In this document: positions 43,564-51,715 of the stretch, piece by piece | Position numbering within the stretch: the stretch's first letter is position 1 | How the letters are laid out: each line of letters starts with the position of its first letter | Source of the DNA: Streptomyces sp. R21 | GTDB taxonomy: Bacteria; Actinomycetota; Actinomycetes; Streptomycetales; Streptomycetaceae | Direction of reading: 5' to 3' | Length of the DNA: 64,000 nucleotides | NCBI RefSeq assembly: GCF_041051975.1 | Contig: NZ_CP163435.1 | Coordinates: 6,427,001-6,491,000 of the forward strand | The notes under the pieces: model-generated | The model's database searches: none | Seen by the model: only the letters and a program-made list of their open reading frames with translations | What the model was told of the DNA's origin: nothing | Translations under genes and position numbers: made by a program

Positions 43564-45483
43564 ATGGGCGTACGCAAGGATCTGCGACGGGCGCGGCAGC
43601 ACGCCGACCTGGCGGCCCGCCGCAGAACCGAGCTGATCAGGGACGAGACCGGCACCGTCCGCGAGGCCCGCACCGCCCCCCTGGTACCGGCGGCCACCAC
43701 CGGCAGCATTGCCGACGTCCCTTTCACCAACGCGGCCGAGGCCCCGGACGCCGTGGTCCTGCGCCGAGGCGAGAACGGCACCTGGCGCCCGGTGACCGCG
43801 GCGGCCTTCGCCCGCGAAGTCACCGACGCGGCCAAGGGGTTGATCGCCGCCGGCCTCGAACCGGGCGGCCGCGTCGCCCTGATGTCCCGCACCCGCTACG
43901 AATGGACGGTCCTCGACTTCGCGATCTGGGCGGCAGGCGGCCAGAGCGTGCCGATCTACGCCACCTCGTCCGCCCAGCAGGTGGAGTGGATCGTCCGGGA
44001 CTCCGGCGCCCGCCTCGTCATCGCCGAGACCGCCGACAACGCGGCCACCGTCACCACCGGCACGGCCGGCCACCCCGAACCCCCGCTCCTGTACGTCCTG
44101 GACGCGGACGCCCTGCCCGAACTCACCGCCCTGGGCCGGGACATCCCCGACGAGGAGGTCACCAAGCGCCGCTCGGCCCTGACCCCCGATACCGTCGCCA
44201 CGATCTGCTACACCTCCGGCACCACCGGACAACCCAAGGGCTGCGTCCTCACCCACGCCAACCTGCACGCCCAGGCCGCCAACATGGCCGAACTGGCGCA
44301 CCCCCTCTTCAAGGAGGTCACCGGCCAGGTCGCCTCCACACTCCTGTTCCTCCCGCTCGCCCACATCATGGGCCGGGGCCTGCAGATCGCCTGTCTGATG
44401 GCCCGCATCGAGCTGGGCCACTGCCCGAGCCTCAAGCCCGACGAACTCCGGCCCGCGCTACGGGAGTTCCGGCCCACCTTCCTCGTCGGGGTGCCGTACC
44501 TCTTCGAGAAGATCCACGCCACCGGTCGCGCCACCGCCGAGAAGATGGGCCGCGCCGCCTCCTTCGACCGTGCCCACCGCGTCGGCGTCCGCTTCGGCGC
44601 GGCGTCCCTCGACCGGTTCCTCAGCCGCGGCAAGGGCCCGGGCCTGCGGCTGTACGCGGCCTGGGCGCTGTACGACCTGCTCGTCTACCGCCGTATCCGC
44701 AAGGAGCTCGGCGGCCGTGCGCGCTACGCCATCAGCGGCGGATCCCCGCTCGACCGCGACCTCAACCTGTTCTTCGCCGGCGCCGGAATCATCGTCTACG
44801 AGGGCTACGGCCTGACAGAGACGACCGCGGCGGCCACCGTCGTCCCGCCTCTCGAACCCCGCCCCGGCACGGTCGGCGTCCCCCTCCCCGGCACCGCGGT
44901 CCGCATCGCGGACGACGGCGAGGTCCTCGTCAAGGGCGGCATCGTCTTCGGCGCGTACTGGAACAACCCGGCCGCGACCGACGACGTCCTGTCGAACGAG
45001 TGGTTCGCCACCGGTGACCTCGGCGCCCTCGACGAGGACGGCTACCTCACCATCACCGGCCGGAAGAAGGACATCATCGTCACCTCCGGCGGCAAGAACG
45101 TCGCACCGGCCGTCCTGGAGGACCGGCTGCGCGGCCGCGCCCTCGTCGGCCAGTGCCTCGTCGTCGGCGACAACCGCCCCTTCGTCGCCGCCCTGATCAC
45201 CCTGGACCCCGACGCCGTGGCCCACTGGCTCGCCGTGCGCGGCCTGCCCGCGGACACCCCGCCGGCCGATCTCGCCGCGGACCCCCGGATGCGCGACGAC
45301 GTCCAGCGGGCCGTCGACCACGCGAACGCGGCGGTCTCGCGCGCCGAGTCCATCCGCGCCTTCCGGCTGGTGCCGGGCGAGTTCACCGAGGACAACGGCC
45401 TGCTCACGCCGTCCCTGAAGGTCAAACGGCACGCGGCGTTGGCGGCGTACGCGGACGAGATCGAGGCGCTCTACCGGACCTGA
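43564..45483 (+). CDS. Long-chain fatty-acid-CoA ligase
   Basis: 639-residue AMP-dependent synthetase, FadD15-like. Motifs: the P-loop-like YTSGTTGQPKGC near residue 217, LPLAHIMGRGLQ, GGSPLDRDLNLFFAGAG, YEGYGLTETTAA near 419, WFATGDLGALDEDGYL near 480 and GRKKDIIVTSGGKNVAP. It activates fatty acids with ATP and CoA for beta-oxidation or lipid synthesis. It stands alone between the vWA gene and the rodlin locus. The N-terminal 25 residues are basic and not part of the family core. Confidence 0.93.
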   Translation: MGVRKDLRRARQHADLAARRRTELIRDETGTVREARTAPLVPAATTGSIADVPFTNAAEAPDAVVLRRGENGTWRPVTAAAFAREVTDAAKGLIAAGLEPGGRVALMSRTRYEWTVLDFAIWAAGGQSVPIYATSSAQQVEWIVRDSGARLVIAETADNAATVTTGTAGHPEPPLLYVLDADALPELTALGRDIPDEEVTKRRSALTPDTVATICYTSGTTGQPKGCVLTHANLHAQAANMAELAHPLFKEVTGQVASTLLFLPLAHIMGRGLQIACLMARIELGHCPSLKPDELRPALREFRPTFLVGVPYLFEKIHATGRATAEKMGRAASFDRAHRVGVRFGAASLDRFLSRGKGPGLRLYAAWALYDLLVYRRIRKELGGRARYAISGGSPLDRDLNLFFAGAGIIVYEGYGLTETTAAATVVPPLEPRPGTVGVPLPGTAVRIADDGEVLVKGGIVFGAYWNNPAATDDVLSNEWFATGDLGALDEDGYLTITGRKKDIIVTSGGKNVAPAVLEDRLRGRALVGQCLVVGDNRPFVAALITLDPDAVAHWLAVRGLPADTPPADLAADPRMRDDVQRAVDHANAAVSRAESIRAFRLVPGEFTEDNGLLTPSLKVKRHAALAAYADEIEALYRT

Positions 45484-45508
45484 GGACGCCCCGGGTCCGG
45501 GCACACGA

Positions 45509-45540
45509 ACAGCGGGCCACTCCGAGGAGCGGCCCGCTGT
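45509..45540. terminator. Bidirectional terminator between acyl-CoA ligase and rodlin
   Basis: A perfect 10-bp stem ACAGCGGGCC/GGCCCGCTGT with a 12-base loop lies between convergent genes, 26 bases after one stop and 17 bases from the other. Confidence 0.8.
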
Positions 45541-45557
45541 CCGGGATGCCGAGAGGG

Positions 45558-45968
45558 TCAGCTGCCCGAGGCGCCGTTGCCCGAGAGGACCGGGATGTTG
45601 TCCAGGATGTGCGACAGCGGCTCGTCGCCCTTGGCCTGGGTGGAGTTCTCGGTGCACTGCTGGTTCTGCGGGGCCGAGAGGACCGGCACGTCCTGCAGGA
45701 CGGTGACCGGCACCACGCCGACGACGGAGCCGACGTTCAGCTTGGCCGGCAGGCCGACACAGGGCTTGTTCAGGGTGCCCTGGACGAGCGAGAGCTGGGG
45801 GCTCATGTCGCCGTGCGTGGCCTGGTTGCCGTACTTCTGGACGGCGCCGTTGCCGTTCTTGGTGTTGACACCTTCGTCGTTGCCGATGGCCATCGCCTGG
45901 GGCGCGGCGGCACCGGCGATACCGGCGACAGAAGCGGCAACGGCCGCGGTCGCCCACAGCTTCTTCAT
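45558..45968 (-). CDS. Rodlin (first copy)
   Basis: 136-residue secreted protein of the rodlin family, which with chaplins assembles the rodlet layer on aerial hyphae and spores. A Sec signal ends at PQAMA (residue 27); the mature part has the family order IGNDEGVNTKNGNGAVQ, MSPQLSLVQGTLNKPC, LNVGSVVGVVPVTVLQDVPV, APQNQQC and the end LSHILDNIPVLSGNGAS. The two Cys are kept. A stretch of about 135 bases in its 3' half is almost identical to the second copy, which points to recent duplication or gene conversion. Leftward, with its own upstream region. Confidence 0.95.
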   Translation of the reverse strand: MKKLWATAAVAASVAGIAGAAAPQAMAIGNDEGVNTKNGNGAVQKYGNQATHGDMSPQLSLVQGTLNKPCVGLPAKLNVGSVVGVVPVTVLQDVPVLSAPQNQQCTENSTQAKGDEPLSHILDNIPVLSGNGASGS

Positions 45969-46124
45969 GTTCGTTCCCTTCGGAGAGCGGACTCCGTCGC
46001 GGAGCCGCACGTTGATCAACAATGTGGTGAATGGGGTAGATGCGGGGTGTACCCCGATCGGCCCACAGGGTTACTCCGGGACCGGAGTGGTTGACGCGTC
46101 GGCGGCGACGCGTCGGCGACAGCG

Positions 46125-46158
46125 GCAGCGGGCCACCGGAGGACCGGCGACCCGCTGC
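46125..46158 (-). terminator. Hairpin after the second rodlin
   Basis: GCAGCGGG (46125-46132) and CCCGCTGC (46151-46158) form an eight-base stem just downstream of the leftward second rodlin, in the gap before the first. It may end or weaken transcription between the two copies. Confidence 0.55.
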
Positions 46159-46175
46159 GCGCGATGCCGCGGAGG

Positions 46176-46589
46176 TCAGCTCTTGCTGGCGCCGTTGCCG
46201 GAGAGGACCGGGATGTTGTCCAGGATGTGCGAGAGCGGCTCGTCGCCCTTGGCCTGGGTGGAGTTCTCGGTGCACTGCTGGTTCTGCGGGGCCGAGAGGA
46301 TCGGCACGTCCTGCAGGACGGTGACCGGCACCACGCCGACGACCGAACCGATGTTGCCCTTGACCGGCAGACCGATGCAGGGCTTGTTCAGCGAGCCCTG
46401 GACGAGCGCCATCTGCGGGCTCATGTTGCCGTACGTGGCCTGGTTGCCGTAGACCTGCTCGGCGCCGTTGCCGTTGACGGTCTTGACGCCACCGTCGTTG
46501 CCGATCGCCAGCGCCTGGGGCGCGGCGGCAGCCGAGGCTCCGACGACGGAAGCGGCGACAGCCGCAGCAGCCATAACCTTCTTGATCAC
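46176..46589 (-). CDS. Rodlin (second copy)
   Basis: 137-residue rodlin with signal peptide ending at PQALA, then IGNDGGVKTVNGNGAEQVYG, MSPQMALVQGSLNKPC, GNIGSVVGVVPVTVLQDVPI, APQNQQC and the common end PLSHILDNIPVLSGNGAS. GTG 46589 is used because AGAAGGGA precedes it and the signal peptide begins there. It is divergent from the third rodlin across a 253-base control region, the arrangement known for rdlA/rdlB in S. coelicolor. Which copy corresponds to which named gene cannot be settled here. Confidence 0.95.
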   Translation of the reverse strand: MIKKVMAAAAVAASVVGASAAAAPQALAIGNDGGVKTVNGNGAEQVYGNQATYGNMSPQMALVQGSLNKPCIGLPVKGNIGSVVGVVPVTVLQDVPILSAPQNQQCTENSTQAKGDEPLSHILDNIPVLSGNGASKS

Positions 46590-46768
46590 TTGCGTGGTCC
46601 CTTCTGGAGTAACCCCGTCCACCGGAGCGCTCTGGACAACTCCGTCGCGGCCGGGTGGTTGCTCTGATTCACTCCAATGGCCCCATTGAAGGGTCCGTTG
46701 AGCGGCGTACGCGCGCGAGATTCTCCCGTGAATTCAGATGAGTCGAACGGGCCGACCGGGTGACGTCG

Positions 46769-46796
46769 CGAAACCATTTCCGCCGTCTCCGGTTGA
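46769..46796 (+). promoter_or_regulatory. Candidate sigma-BldN promoter of the third rodlin
   Basis: CGAAAC (46769-46774) and GGTTGA (46791-46796) are separated by exactly 16 bases. The known BldN consensus is CGTAAC-N16-CGTTGA, so each hexamer differs at one position. BldN directs rodlin and chaplin transcription in model species. The predicted start lies about 40 bases before the ATG. On the other strand AGCAAC-N16-AGTTGT is a weaker candidate for the second rodlin. Confidence 0.5.
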
Positions 46797-46842
46797 GGGG
46801 GAGCAGGAACATGTGTCTCCAGCCAGGAAAGGACCGGAGCAA

Positions 46843-47256
46843 ATGCTCAAGAAGTCAATGGCCGCTGTGGCGGTCGCGGCTTCCGTCGTCGGTGTCTCGG
46901 CCGCAGCCGCCCCTCAGGCGCTGGCGATCGGCAACGACAACGGCGTCAGCACCACCAACGGGAACGGCGCCGAGCAGTCGTACGGCAACGCCAAGACGAT
47001 GGGCGAGATGAGCCCCCAGCTCTCGCTGGCCCAGGGCGCGCTGAACAAGCTGTGCGTCGGCCTTCCGGCCAAGGTCAACGTGGGTTCGGTCGTCGGTGTG
47101 GTGCCGGTCACCGTTCTGCAGGACGTGCCGGTCCTCTCGGCGCCGCAGAACCAGCAGTGCGCGGAGAACTCCACGCAGGCGAAGGGCGACGAGCCGCTGT
47201 CGCACATCGTGGACAACATCCCGGTGCTCTCCGGCAACGGCGCCACGGGCAGCTGA
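46843..47256 (+). CDS. Rodlin (third copy)
   Basis: 137-residue rodlin, the only rightward copy. Signal peptide to PQALA, then IGNDNGVSTTNGNGAEQSYG, MSPQLSLAQGALNKLC, VNVGSVVGVVPVTVLQDVPV, APQNQQC, and LSHIVDNIPVLSGNGAT. Its DNA is more distant from the other two copies than they are from each other. GGAG precedes the ATG. A BldN-like promoter lies in the divergent gap. Like the others it should be secreted and polymerise with chaplins at the cell surface. Confidence 0.95.
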   Translation: MLKKSMAAVAVAASVVGVSAAAAPQALAIGNDNGVSTTNGNGAEQSYGNAKTMGEMSPQLSLAQGALNKLCVGLPAKVNVGSVVGVVPVTVLQDVPVLSAPQNQQCAENSTQAKGDEPLSHIVDNIPVLSGNGATGS

Positions 47257-47271
47257 TTCGCCGTCAGGACG

Positions 47272-47316
47272 GAGCTCGGGCCGCCCGTTGCGCATACGCG
47301 CGGGCCGCCCGAGCTC
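47272..47316 (+). terminator. Hairpin after the third rodlin
   Basis: GAGCTCGGGC (47272-47281) and GCCCGAGCTC (47307-47316) form a perfect 10-bp stem 16 bases after the stop, followed by TTCCG. The remainder of the 320-base gap up to the short chaplin holds no gene; it is unusually AT-rich for this genome around 47335-47500 and probably contains the chaplin promoter and a long leader. Confidence 0.65.
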
Positions 47317-47579
47317 TTCCGTGATTCACCCCTGCTCCGTTTTTCCGCTGCTGTCATCCGCTGTGCGGCACTTATAGAGAAGCGTTTCTCCTCACGCACG
47401 GCTCCCTTGGGGTTTTTATGCAGGGCGATTCGAGTGAATTCCGAAGCGACTCACGTTCTTTAGTTTCCTTGGACGTCTATCCCTCGTTTACAGGCTGCAG
47501 GTCATGGTGCGAGCCGTTCAGGCTGTGCTCGCTCGGTTTCGGCCGTCAAAGGGGCATGACCGCAGAGAAGGGAAAGTAC

Positions 47580-47813
47580 GTGAAGCACAAGAAGAGCGCT
47601 GCTCTCGTCGCCGGCGCGATCATGGCCCTGGGCATGGCCGCCCCGGCCTTCGCGGACGCGGACGCCCACGGTGCCGCGGTCGGTTCCCCCGGTGTCCTCT
47701 CGGGCAACGTCGTGCAGGTTCCGGTTCACATCCCGGTCAACGTGTGCGGCAACTCGGTCAACGTCATCGCGCTGCTGAACCCCGCGTTCGGCAACACCTG
47801 CGTCAACGACTGA
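47580..47813 (+). CDS. Short chaplin
   Basis: 77-residue chaplin: signal peptide ending APAFA (residue 25) and one chaplin domain, HGAAVGSPGVLSGNVVQVPV then NVCGNSVNVIALLNPAFGNTC with the two Cys. Short chaplins self-assemble into amyloid fibrils that make aerial hyphae hydrophobic. GTG 47580 with AAGGGAA upstream is preferred over an in-frame ATG at 47418 that would place 54 unrelated residues before the signal peptide. Position beside rodlins and a long chaplin suggests the orthologue of chpD of S. coelicolor. Confidence 0.93.
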   Translation: MKHKKSAALVAGAIMALGMAAPAFADADAHGAAVGSPGVLSGNVVQVPVHIPVNVCGNSVNVIALLNPAFGNTCVND

Positions 47814-47846
47814 CGCAGCGTCACACCAGCCGTCTCGGCTGTGTCT

Positions 47847-47890
47847 AAAGCCGGCCTTGGAACGCTCTTTCGGTTCCTAGGCCGGCTTTT
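47847..47890 (+). terminator. Terminator-like hairpin between the two chaplins
   Basis: AAAGCCGGCC (47847-47856) pairs with GGCCGGCTTT (47880-47889); after one mismatch the stem continues with GGAAC/GTTCC. It ends in TTTT. It should limit read-through from the short chaplin into the long one, whose start lies 31 bases on, unless it acts as an attenuator. Confidence 0.75.
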
Positions 47891-47920
47891 CCAACTTCTA
47901 CAAGTAGGAAGACAACGAGA

Positions 47921-48937
47921 TTGCGACAGACCCTGAGCAGGGGAATGGTCGTGGCCGCGGCCGCGACGAGCATCCTGTCCCTCTACGGCACTCCCGCCTT
48001 CGCCGACTCGCACGCGGGCGGCGCGGCCGCTGACTCGCCCGGCGTCGCAGCGGGCAACGACGTCCAGGTCCCGGTGGACGTCCCGGTCAACGCGTGCGGC
48101 AACTCCGTCGACGTGGCCGCCGCGCTCAACCCGGCCTTCGGCAACTCCTGCGCCAACGGCTCGGACAAGCACGGGTCCCACGGCGCACCGCACCACTCCT
48201 CCCACCACGAGAGCTCCTCGGGCTACGGCTCCGACGACTTCGACGACTGGGGCGGGTATGGCTCGGGCGCGGACGACTCGGGCTACGGCTCCGGATACGG
48301 GGGCTCGCCGGGCCACGGCGGTTCCGGCTCCTCGGCGCACGGCGGGACGCACGATTCGCCCGGCGTCGGGTCGGGCAACCACGCCCAGGCGCCGGTGGAC
48401 GTCCCGGTGAACGCGTGCGGCAACACGGTGGACGTGATCAGCGCGCTCAACCCCGTCTTCGGCAACGACTGTGCGGGCAAGGGCACGCACGGAGGGCATG
48501 GCGCCCACGGAGGGCATGGGGCCCACGGAGGCCCCGGTGGCACGCACGGAGGCAACGGAGGCTACGGGGACACCCCGGGAGGCTACGGGGACACACCCCC
48601 GCACAAGCCGCCCCACAAGCCCCCGCACAAGCCGCCGACGGGCCACGAACAGCCCCCTGGTCCGCCCGGCACGCCTCCGGGTACGCCCCCCGGTACTCCG
48701 CCCGGCACCCCTCCGGGTACTCCGCCGGGCACGCCCCCTGGCACGCCCCCTGGCACCCCGCCCGGTACTCCGCCGGGTACGCCCCCCGGCACCCCGCCGG
48801 GCACCCCGCCTGGCACGCCCCCCACGCTGCCGCACACCGGCAGCGAGGACATGCTCGGGCTTTCGGCCGCCAGTGCCGCCCTGCTCGCGGGTGGCACCCT
48901 GCTGTACCGACGGGGCCGAGCCGCGTCCCGTAAGTAG
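47921..48937 (+). CDS. Long chaplin with two chaplin domains and a sortase signal
   Basis: 338 residues: signal peptide to PAFA (about residue 28), chaplin domain 1 (SPGVAAGNDVQVPVDVPVNA to NPAFGNSC), a Ser/Gly/His/Asp/Tyr-rich linker, chaplin domain 2 (SPGVGSGNHAQAPVDVPVNA to NPVFGNDC), a Gly/His tract, HKPP repeats, thirteen PPGT repeats and a C-terminal sorting signal: LPHTG, a hydrophobic helix and RRGR. Long chaplins of model species carry LAXTG for class E sortases, so LPHTG is a deviation. The Pro repeat should span the wall. The start is TTG 47921 with AGGAAG upstream. Position suggests the orthologue of chpA. Confidence 0.9.
   Translation: MRQTLSRGMVVAAAATSILSLYGTPAFADSHAGGAAADSPGVAAGNDVQVPVDVPVNACGNSVDVAAALNPAFGNSCANGSDKHGSHGAPHHSSHHESSSGYGSDDFDDWGGYGSGADDSGYGSGYGGSPGHGGSGSSAHGGTHDSPGVGSGNHAQAPVDVPVNACGNTVDVISALNPVFGNDCAGKGTHGGHGAHGGHGAHGGPGGTHGGNGGYGDTPGGYGDTPPHKPPHKPPHKPPTGHEQPPGPPGTPPGTPPGTPPGTPPGTPPGTPPGTPPGTPPGTPPGTPPGTPPGTPPGTPPTLPHTGSEDMLGLSAASAALLAGGTLLYRRGRAASRK
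48662..48817 (+). repeat. Thirteen 12-bp repeats encoding PPGT
   Basis: The segment is an uninterrupted array of thirteen 12-base units, each encoding Pro-Pro-Gly-Thr with synonymous variation at wobble positions. Varied codons suggest selection to keep the protein repeat rather than a very recent expansion. It forms the wall-spanning part of the long chaplin. Confidence 0.95.
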
Positions 48938-48984
48938 TTCCGTGGCGGTTCCGTAAGGAGCTCCGCAAGCAGAGGCACCGCTCT

Positions 48985-49014
48985 GGGTGCCGGACGCCAT
49001 CGCGCCCGGCACCC
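48985..49014. terminator. Bidirectional terminator between long chaplin and flavin enzyme
   Basis: GGGTGCCGG (48985-48993) and CCGGCACCC (49006-49014) form a perfect nine-base stem with a 12-base loop between convergent genes. Confidence 0.75.
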
Positions 49015-49024
49015 AAGCCGCAGG

Positions 49025-50290
49025 TCAGCGGCGCACCGTGTCGAGCGCCCCGCGGCCCCGCCCGTTCCCCGGCGCCGGAATCCGCCCGGACACCGGGCCC
49101 GTGTGCAGCCGCCGCCGTACTCCCCGCACGAGCGTGCCCGCCGTGAAGGTGGCGCCGTGCACGAAGCGCATGGCCGGACCGAAGCCGGACGCCGTCACCA
49201 GGCCCGCCATGAAGAGCCCCGGATGCGAGGACTCGAAGTCCCGGCCCACCCGCGGCGAACCGTCGGCCTCCGCCGCAAGACCCCCGCGCAGCTCTTCGGC
49301 GAGCAGCCCGAGCCGGTCACGGCTCGCCCTGAACCCTGTTGCCGCGATGACGTGTTCGGTCTCCAGCGACGTCAGCCCGCCGCTCCGGGTCACCGCCTCC
49401 AGCCGTACGCCGCCTCCCGTGCCGTAGGCCGCCGCGATCTCGTGGCCGAGCAGCACCTCGACGGCCGACTCCACCCGGTCGCGCACCCACCAGGCGCCCG
49501 CCGGGCCGAGGGCGGTGGCCGCGATCCGGGCGCGGGTGGTCTCGGGCAGGCGGTGGAAGAGGCCGGGACGCTCGGCGTAGCACCAGTTGCGCCAGCCGCA
49601 GCCCAGTCCGCTGTGCGGGGTGCGGACCGACTCCCACCACGGGCGCTCCCAGGCCGGGGGCACGTTGTTCCAGTTCAGCTGTCCGGCGCGGGCCAACACC
49701 CGGACGCGGGTGCCCTGTTCGGCGAGGAGGGCCGCCGTCTCCAGCGCGGCCTGGCCGCCGCCGACCACCGTGACGTCCTTGCCCCGGAAGCGGTCGAGGT
49801 CGCCGTGGTGGCTGCTGTGCGAGACAAGGGAGGGGCCGAGGTCGCGCAGCGCGCCGGGCACCTCGACGAAGGGCATGACCCCGACGGCCAGCGCGACCGT
49901 CCTGGCGTGCAGCACCTCGCCGTCCTCGGTGACCGCCTCGAAGCCCCCGGGTCGGGCCCGCACGCGTGTCACCGTGCGCTCGTCCACCTCCGGTACCGCG
50001 TGCCGGGCGAACCACAGCCCGTACGAGGCGAACATCTCGACCGGGATCGGCTCCCCGTGCCGGGCCCCGACACCCTGCTCGGCGCAGTACACGTCGAGGC
50101 GCCGGCGGCGCCCGGGGTCCGAGAGGTTCGACGCCCACGGCTCCGACTTCAGGAACATGCCGCGGGGCATGTGATCCCGCCAGGACGCCATCGGGCGTCC
50201 CATGACGCGCAGCCTGAGTCCGGCCGCGGCGGCGTGGGACGCGATGGACAGGCCGTAGGGGCCGGCTCCCACCACCAGCAGGTCGTACAT
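49025..50290 (-). CDS. FAD/NAD(P)-dependent oxidoreductase (monooxygenase-like)
   Basis: 421-residue two-dinucleotide-fold enzyme: FAD fold at the start (YDLLVVGAGPYGLSIASH), a second Rossmann fold near 177 (VTVVGGGQAALETAALLAEQ), and ATGF near 358 with a final GLFMAGLV-type FAD segment. The architecture resembles N-hydroxylating and Baeyer-Villiger-like flavin monooxygenases and thioredoxin-reductase relatives. Its ATG shares one base with the TGA of the ATP-grasp gene (TGATG), so the two are co-translated. A joint role in making or modifying a small amide-linked product or a surface decoration is inferred; the substrate is unknown. Confidence 0.82.
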   Translation of the reverse strand: MYDLLVVGAGPYGLSIASHAAAAGLRLRVMGRPMASWRDHMPRGMFLKSEPWASNLSDPGRRRRLDVYCAEQGVGARHGEPIPVEMFASYGLWFARHAVPEVDERTVTRVRARPGGFEAVTEDGEVLHARTVALAVGVMPFVEVPGALRDLGPSLVSHSSHHGDLDRFRGKDVTVVGGGQAALETAALLAEQGTRVRVLARAGQLNWNNVPPAWERPWWESVRTPHSGLGCGWRNWCYAERPGLFHRLPETTRARIAATALGPAGAWWVRDRVESAVEVLLGHEIAAAYGTGGGVRLEAVTRSGGLTSLETEHVIAATGFRASRDRLGLLAEELRGGLAAEADGSPRVGRDFESSHPGLFMAGLVTASGFGPAMRFVHGATFTAGTLVRGVRRRLHTGPVSGRIPAPGNGRGRGALDTVRR

Positions 50291-51552
50291 CAGCAGCTGC
50301 TCGCTTTCTGGTTGTCGGTCAGGGAGGTCGGGGCGCCGGGCTGCCGCCCGATCCGGGCGCTCGTGGTGACGGGCGTGGGCCGGCGCAGGCGGGCCAGCAG
50401 ACGCAGCGCCACATGGCGGCACCACAGCGCCCACATCGCGAAGCCGGGCGCGCGGTCGTCGCGGGCGTACCAGGCCAGTTCGCGCTCGCCGGAGCGTCGG
50501 CGCAGCGCGCTCAGCGGGGCGTAGTTCTCCACCACGAACGCCCGGCCCGGCAGGGGAGCCGGGTCCGGCAGCGGACGGTGGGTCAGGTCCAGGTGCTGGG
50601 CGCGTACGACGTCCAGGCCGGACGCGTCGGCGAAGAGCCGGAACTGAGCGCCGGGCCGGGGGTTGAAGTCGAGCAGGTGGTAGTGGCCCGTCGCGCTGTC
50701 CCGGCGGAAGTCCAGGTCGAGGATGCCGCGGTAGCCGAGCGCGCCGGTGAGCCGTTCGGCGAGCGCCTGTACCTGCGGGTTGGGGGTCCAATGGCCGACC
50801 GCGGTCAGTCCGGCGCCGCGCGGCCAGGCGAGTTGCTTGCGTCCCGGGCCGCCGCCGCACACCGCCCCGGACCGGTCGGCGTACCCGTGGAAGAACCAGT
50901 CGAGGTCCGGCCCCGGCGGCAGGAACTCCTGGAACAGCAGTCGGCTGCCCGCCTCCGCGGAGCGCAGGTACAGCGCCTGGGCCTGCTGCGCCGAGTGCAC
51001 CATCACCGTGCTGCGCAGCCCCGATCCGGCCGGGATCAGCCAGGGGCGGCTCCACTTCGCCACCACCGGCAGGCCCAGCCGCCACACGGCCGCGGTCGCC
51101 TGCGCCGCACTCTGCGGGACCAGCGTCACCGGGTGGGGGATGCCGACGTGCTCGCACACGGCGGCCAGCTCCGCCTTGTCGGCGACGCGTTCGGCGAGGG
51201 CGTCGGGCTGCTGCGGCAGCAGGTACCCCGGCATCAGTTCGTCGCGCATTCGGCCCACCGCGACGGCACTCGCGTCGTCCATGGGGATCAGCACGGCGGG
51301 GCGGGACACCCGGGCGGCCACCCGGCGCAGGACGCCGGCGATTTCCGGGGCGGATGCGCCGGGCGGGGGCGGGGGATGCATCTCGGAGACAAATCGGGAT
51401 TGCCGTACGGGACTTCCCGTCACATCGGCGACGACGTGCACCTCCACGCCCGCTCGGCCGAGTGAGCGTACGGCTCCCAGCGTTCCGTGGTGAAAGGGGT
51501 TCCGGTCGATCCGCACGAGTACGGCGGGGACGCGAATGTCGAGAAAAGGCAC
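50290..51552 (-). CDS. ATP-grasp carboxylate-amine ligase-like protein
   Basis: 420-residue ATP-grasp protein. A pre-ATP domain (PAVLVRIDRNPFHHGTLGAV, HVVADVTGSPVRQSRF) is followed by the ATP-binding region (LAERVADKAELAAVCEHVGI, LPVVAKWSRP with the ATP-binding Lys, LLFQEFLPPGPDLDWFFHGY) and the metal-ligand segment GILDLDFRRD to LLDFNPRPGAQFR. The family joins a carboxylate and an amine through an acyl-phosphate. GTG 51552 is preferred because AAGGAA lies eight bases upstream; a GTG at 51576 would add MTDRRKLS. It is the first gene of a pair with the flavin enzyme, divergent from the GH26-like gene. Confidence 0.85.
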   Translation of the reverse strand: MPFLDIRVPAVLVRIDRNPFHHGTLGAVRSLGRAGVEVHVVADVTGSPVRQSRFVSEMHPPPPPGASAPEIAGVLRRVAARVSRPAVLIPMDDASAVAVGRMRDELMPGYLLPQQPDALAERVADKAELAAVCEHVGIPHPVTLVPQSAAQATAAVWRLGLPVVAKWSRPWLIPAGSGLRSTVMVHSAQQAQALYLRSAEAGSRLLFQEFLPPGPDLDWFFHGYADRSGAVCGGGPGRKQLAWPRGAGLTAVGHWTPNPQVQALAERLTGALGYRGILDLDFRRDSATGHYHLLDFNPRPGAQFRLFADASGLDVVRAQHLDLTHRPLPDPAPLPGRAFVVENYAPLSALRRRSGERELAWYARDDRAPGFAMWALWCRHVALRLLARLRRPTPVTTSARIGRQPGAPTSLTDNQKASSC

Positions 51553-51715
51553 GGACAATTTCCTTCGGTCGGTCACCCGTGCGGGTGATCGGAACGCTCA
51601 AAGACCGGAGCCTCGGTTGGCGGAATGCGCATTCATATGACTGAGTGTCAGTAGGTGGAAAAGCGTGACCGGAAACGCGTAGCAGAATCGGTCCGGAGTG
51701 GTGAGAGGAGCAGGC

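Noticed and set aside
45969..46080. BldN promoter for the first rodlin
   Set aside because: AGTAAC with 16-base spacing is followed by GGTACA, which matches the -10 consensus poorly; too weak to list.
48662..48817. Regular 12-bp repeats resembling a short CRISPR-like array
   Set aside because: There are no spacers; the repeats are in frame and encode the PPGT stalk of the long chaplin.
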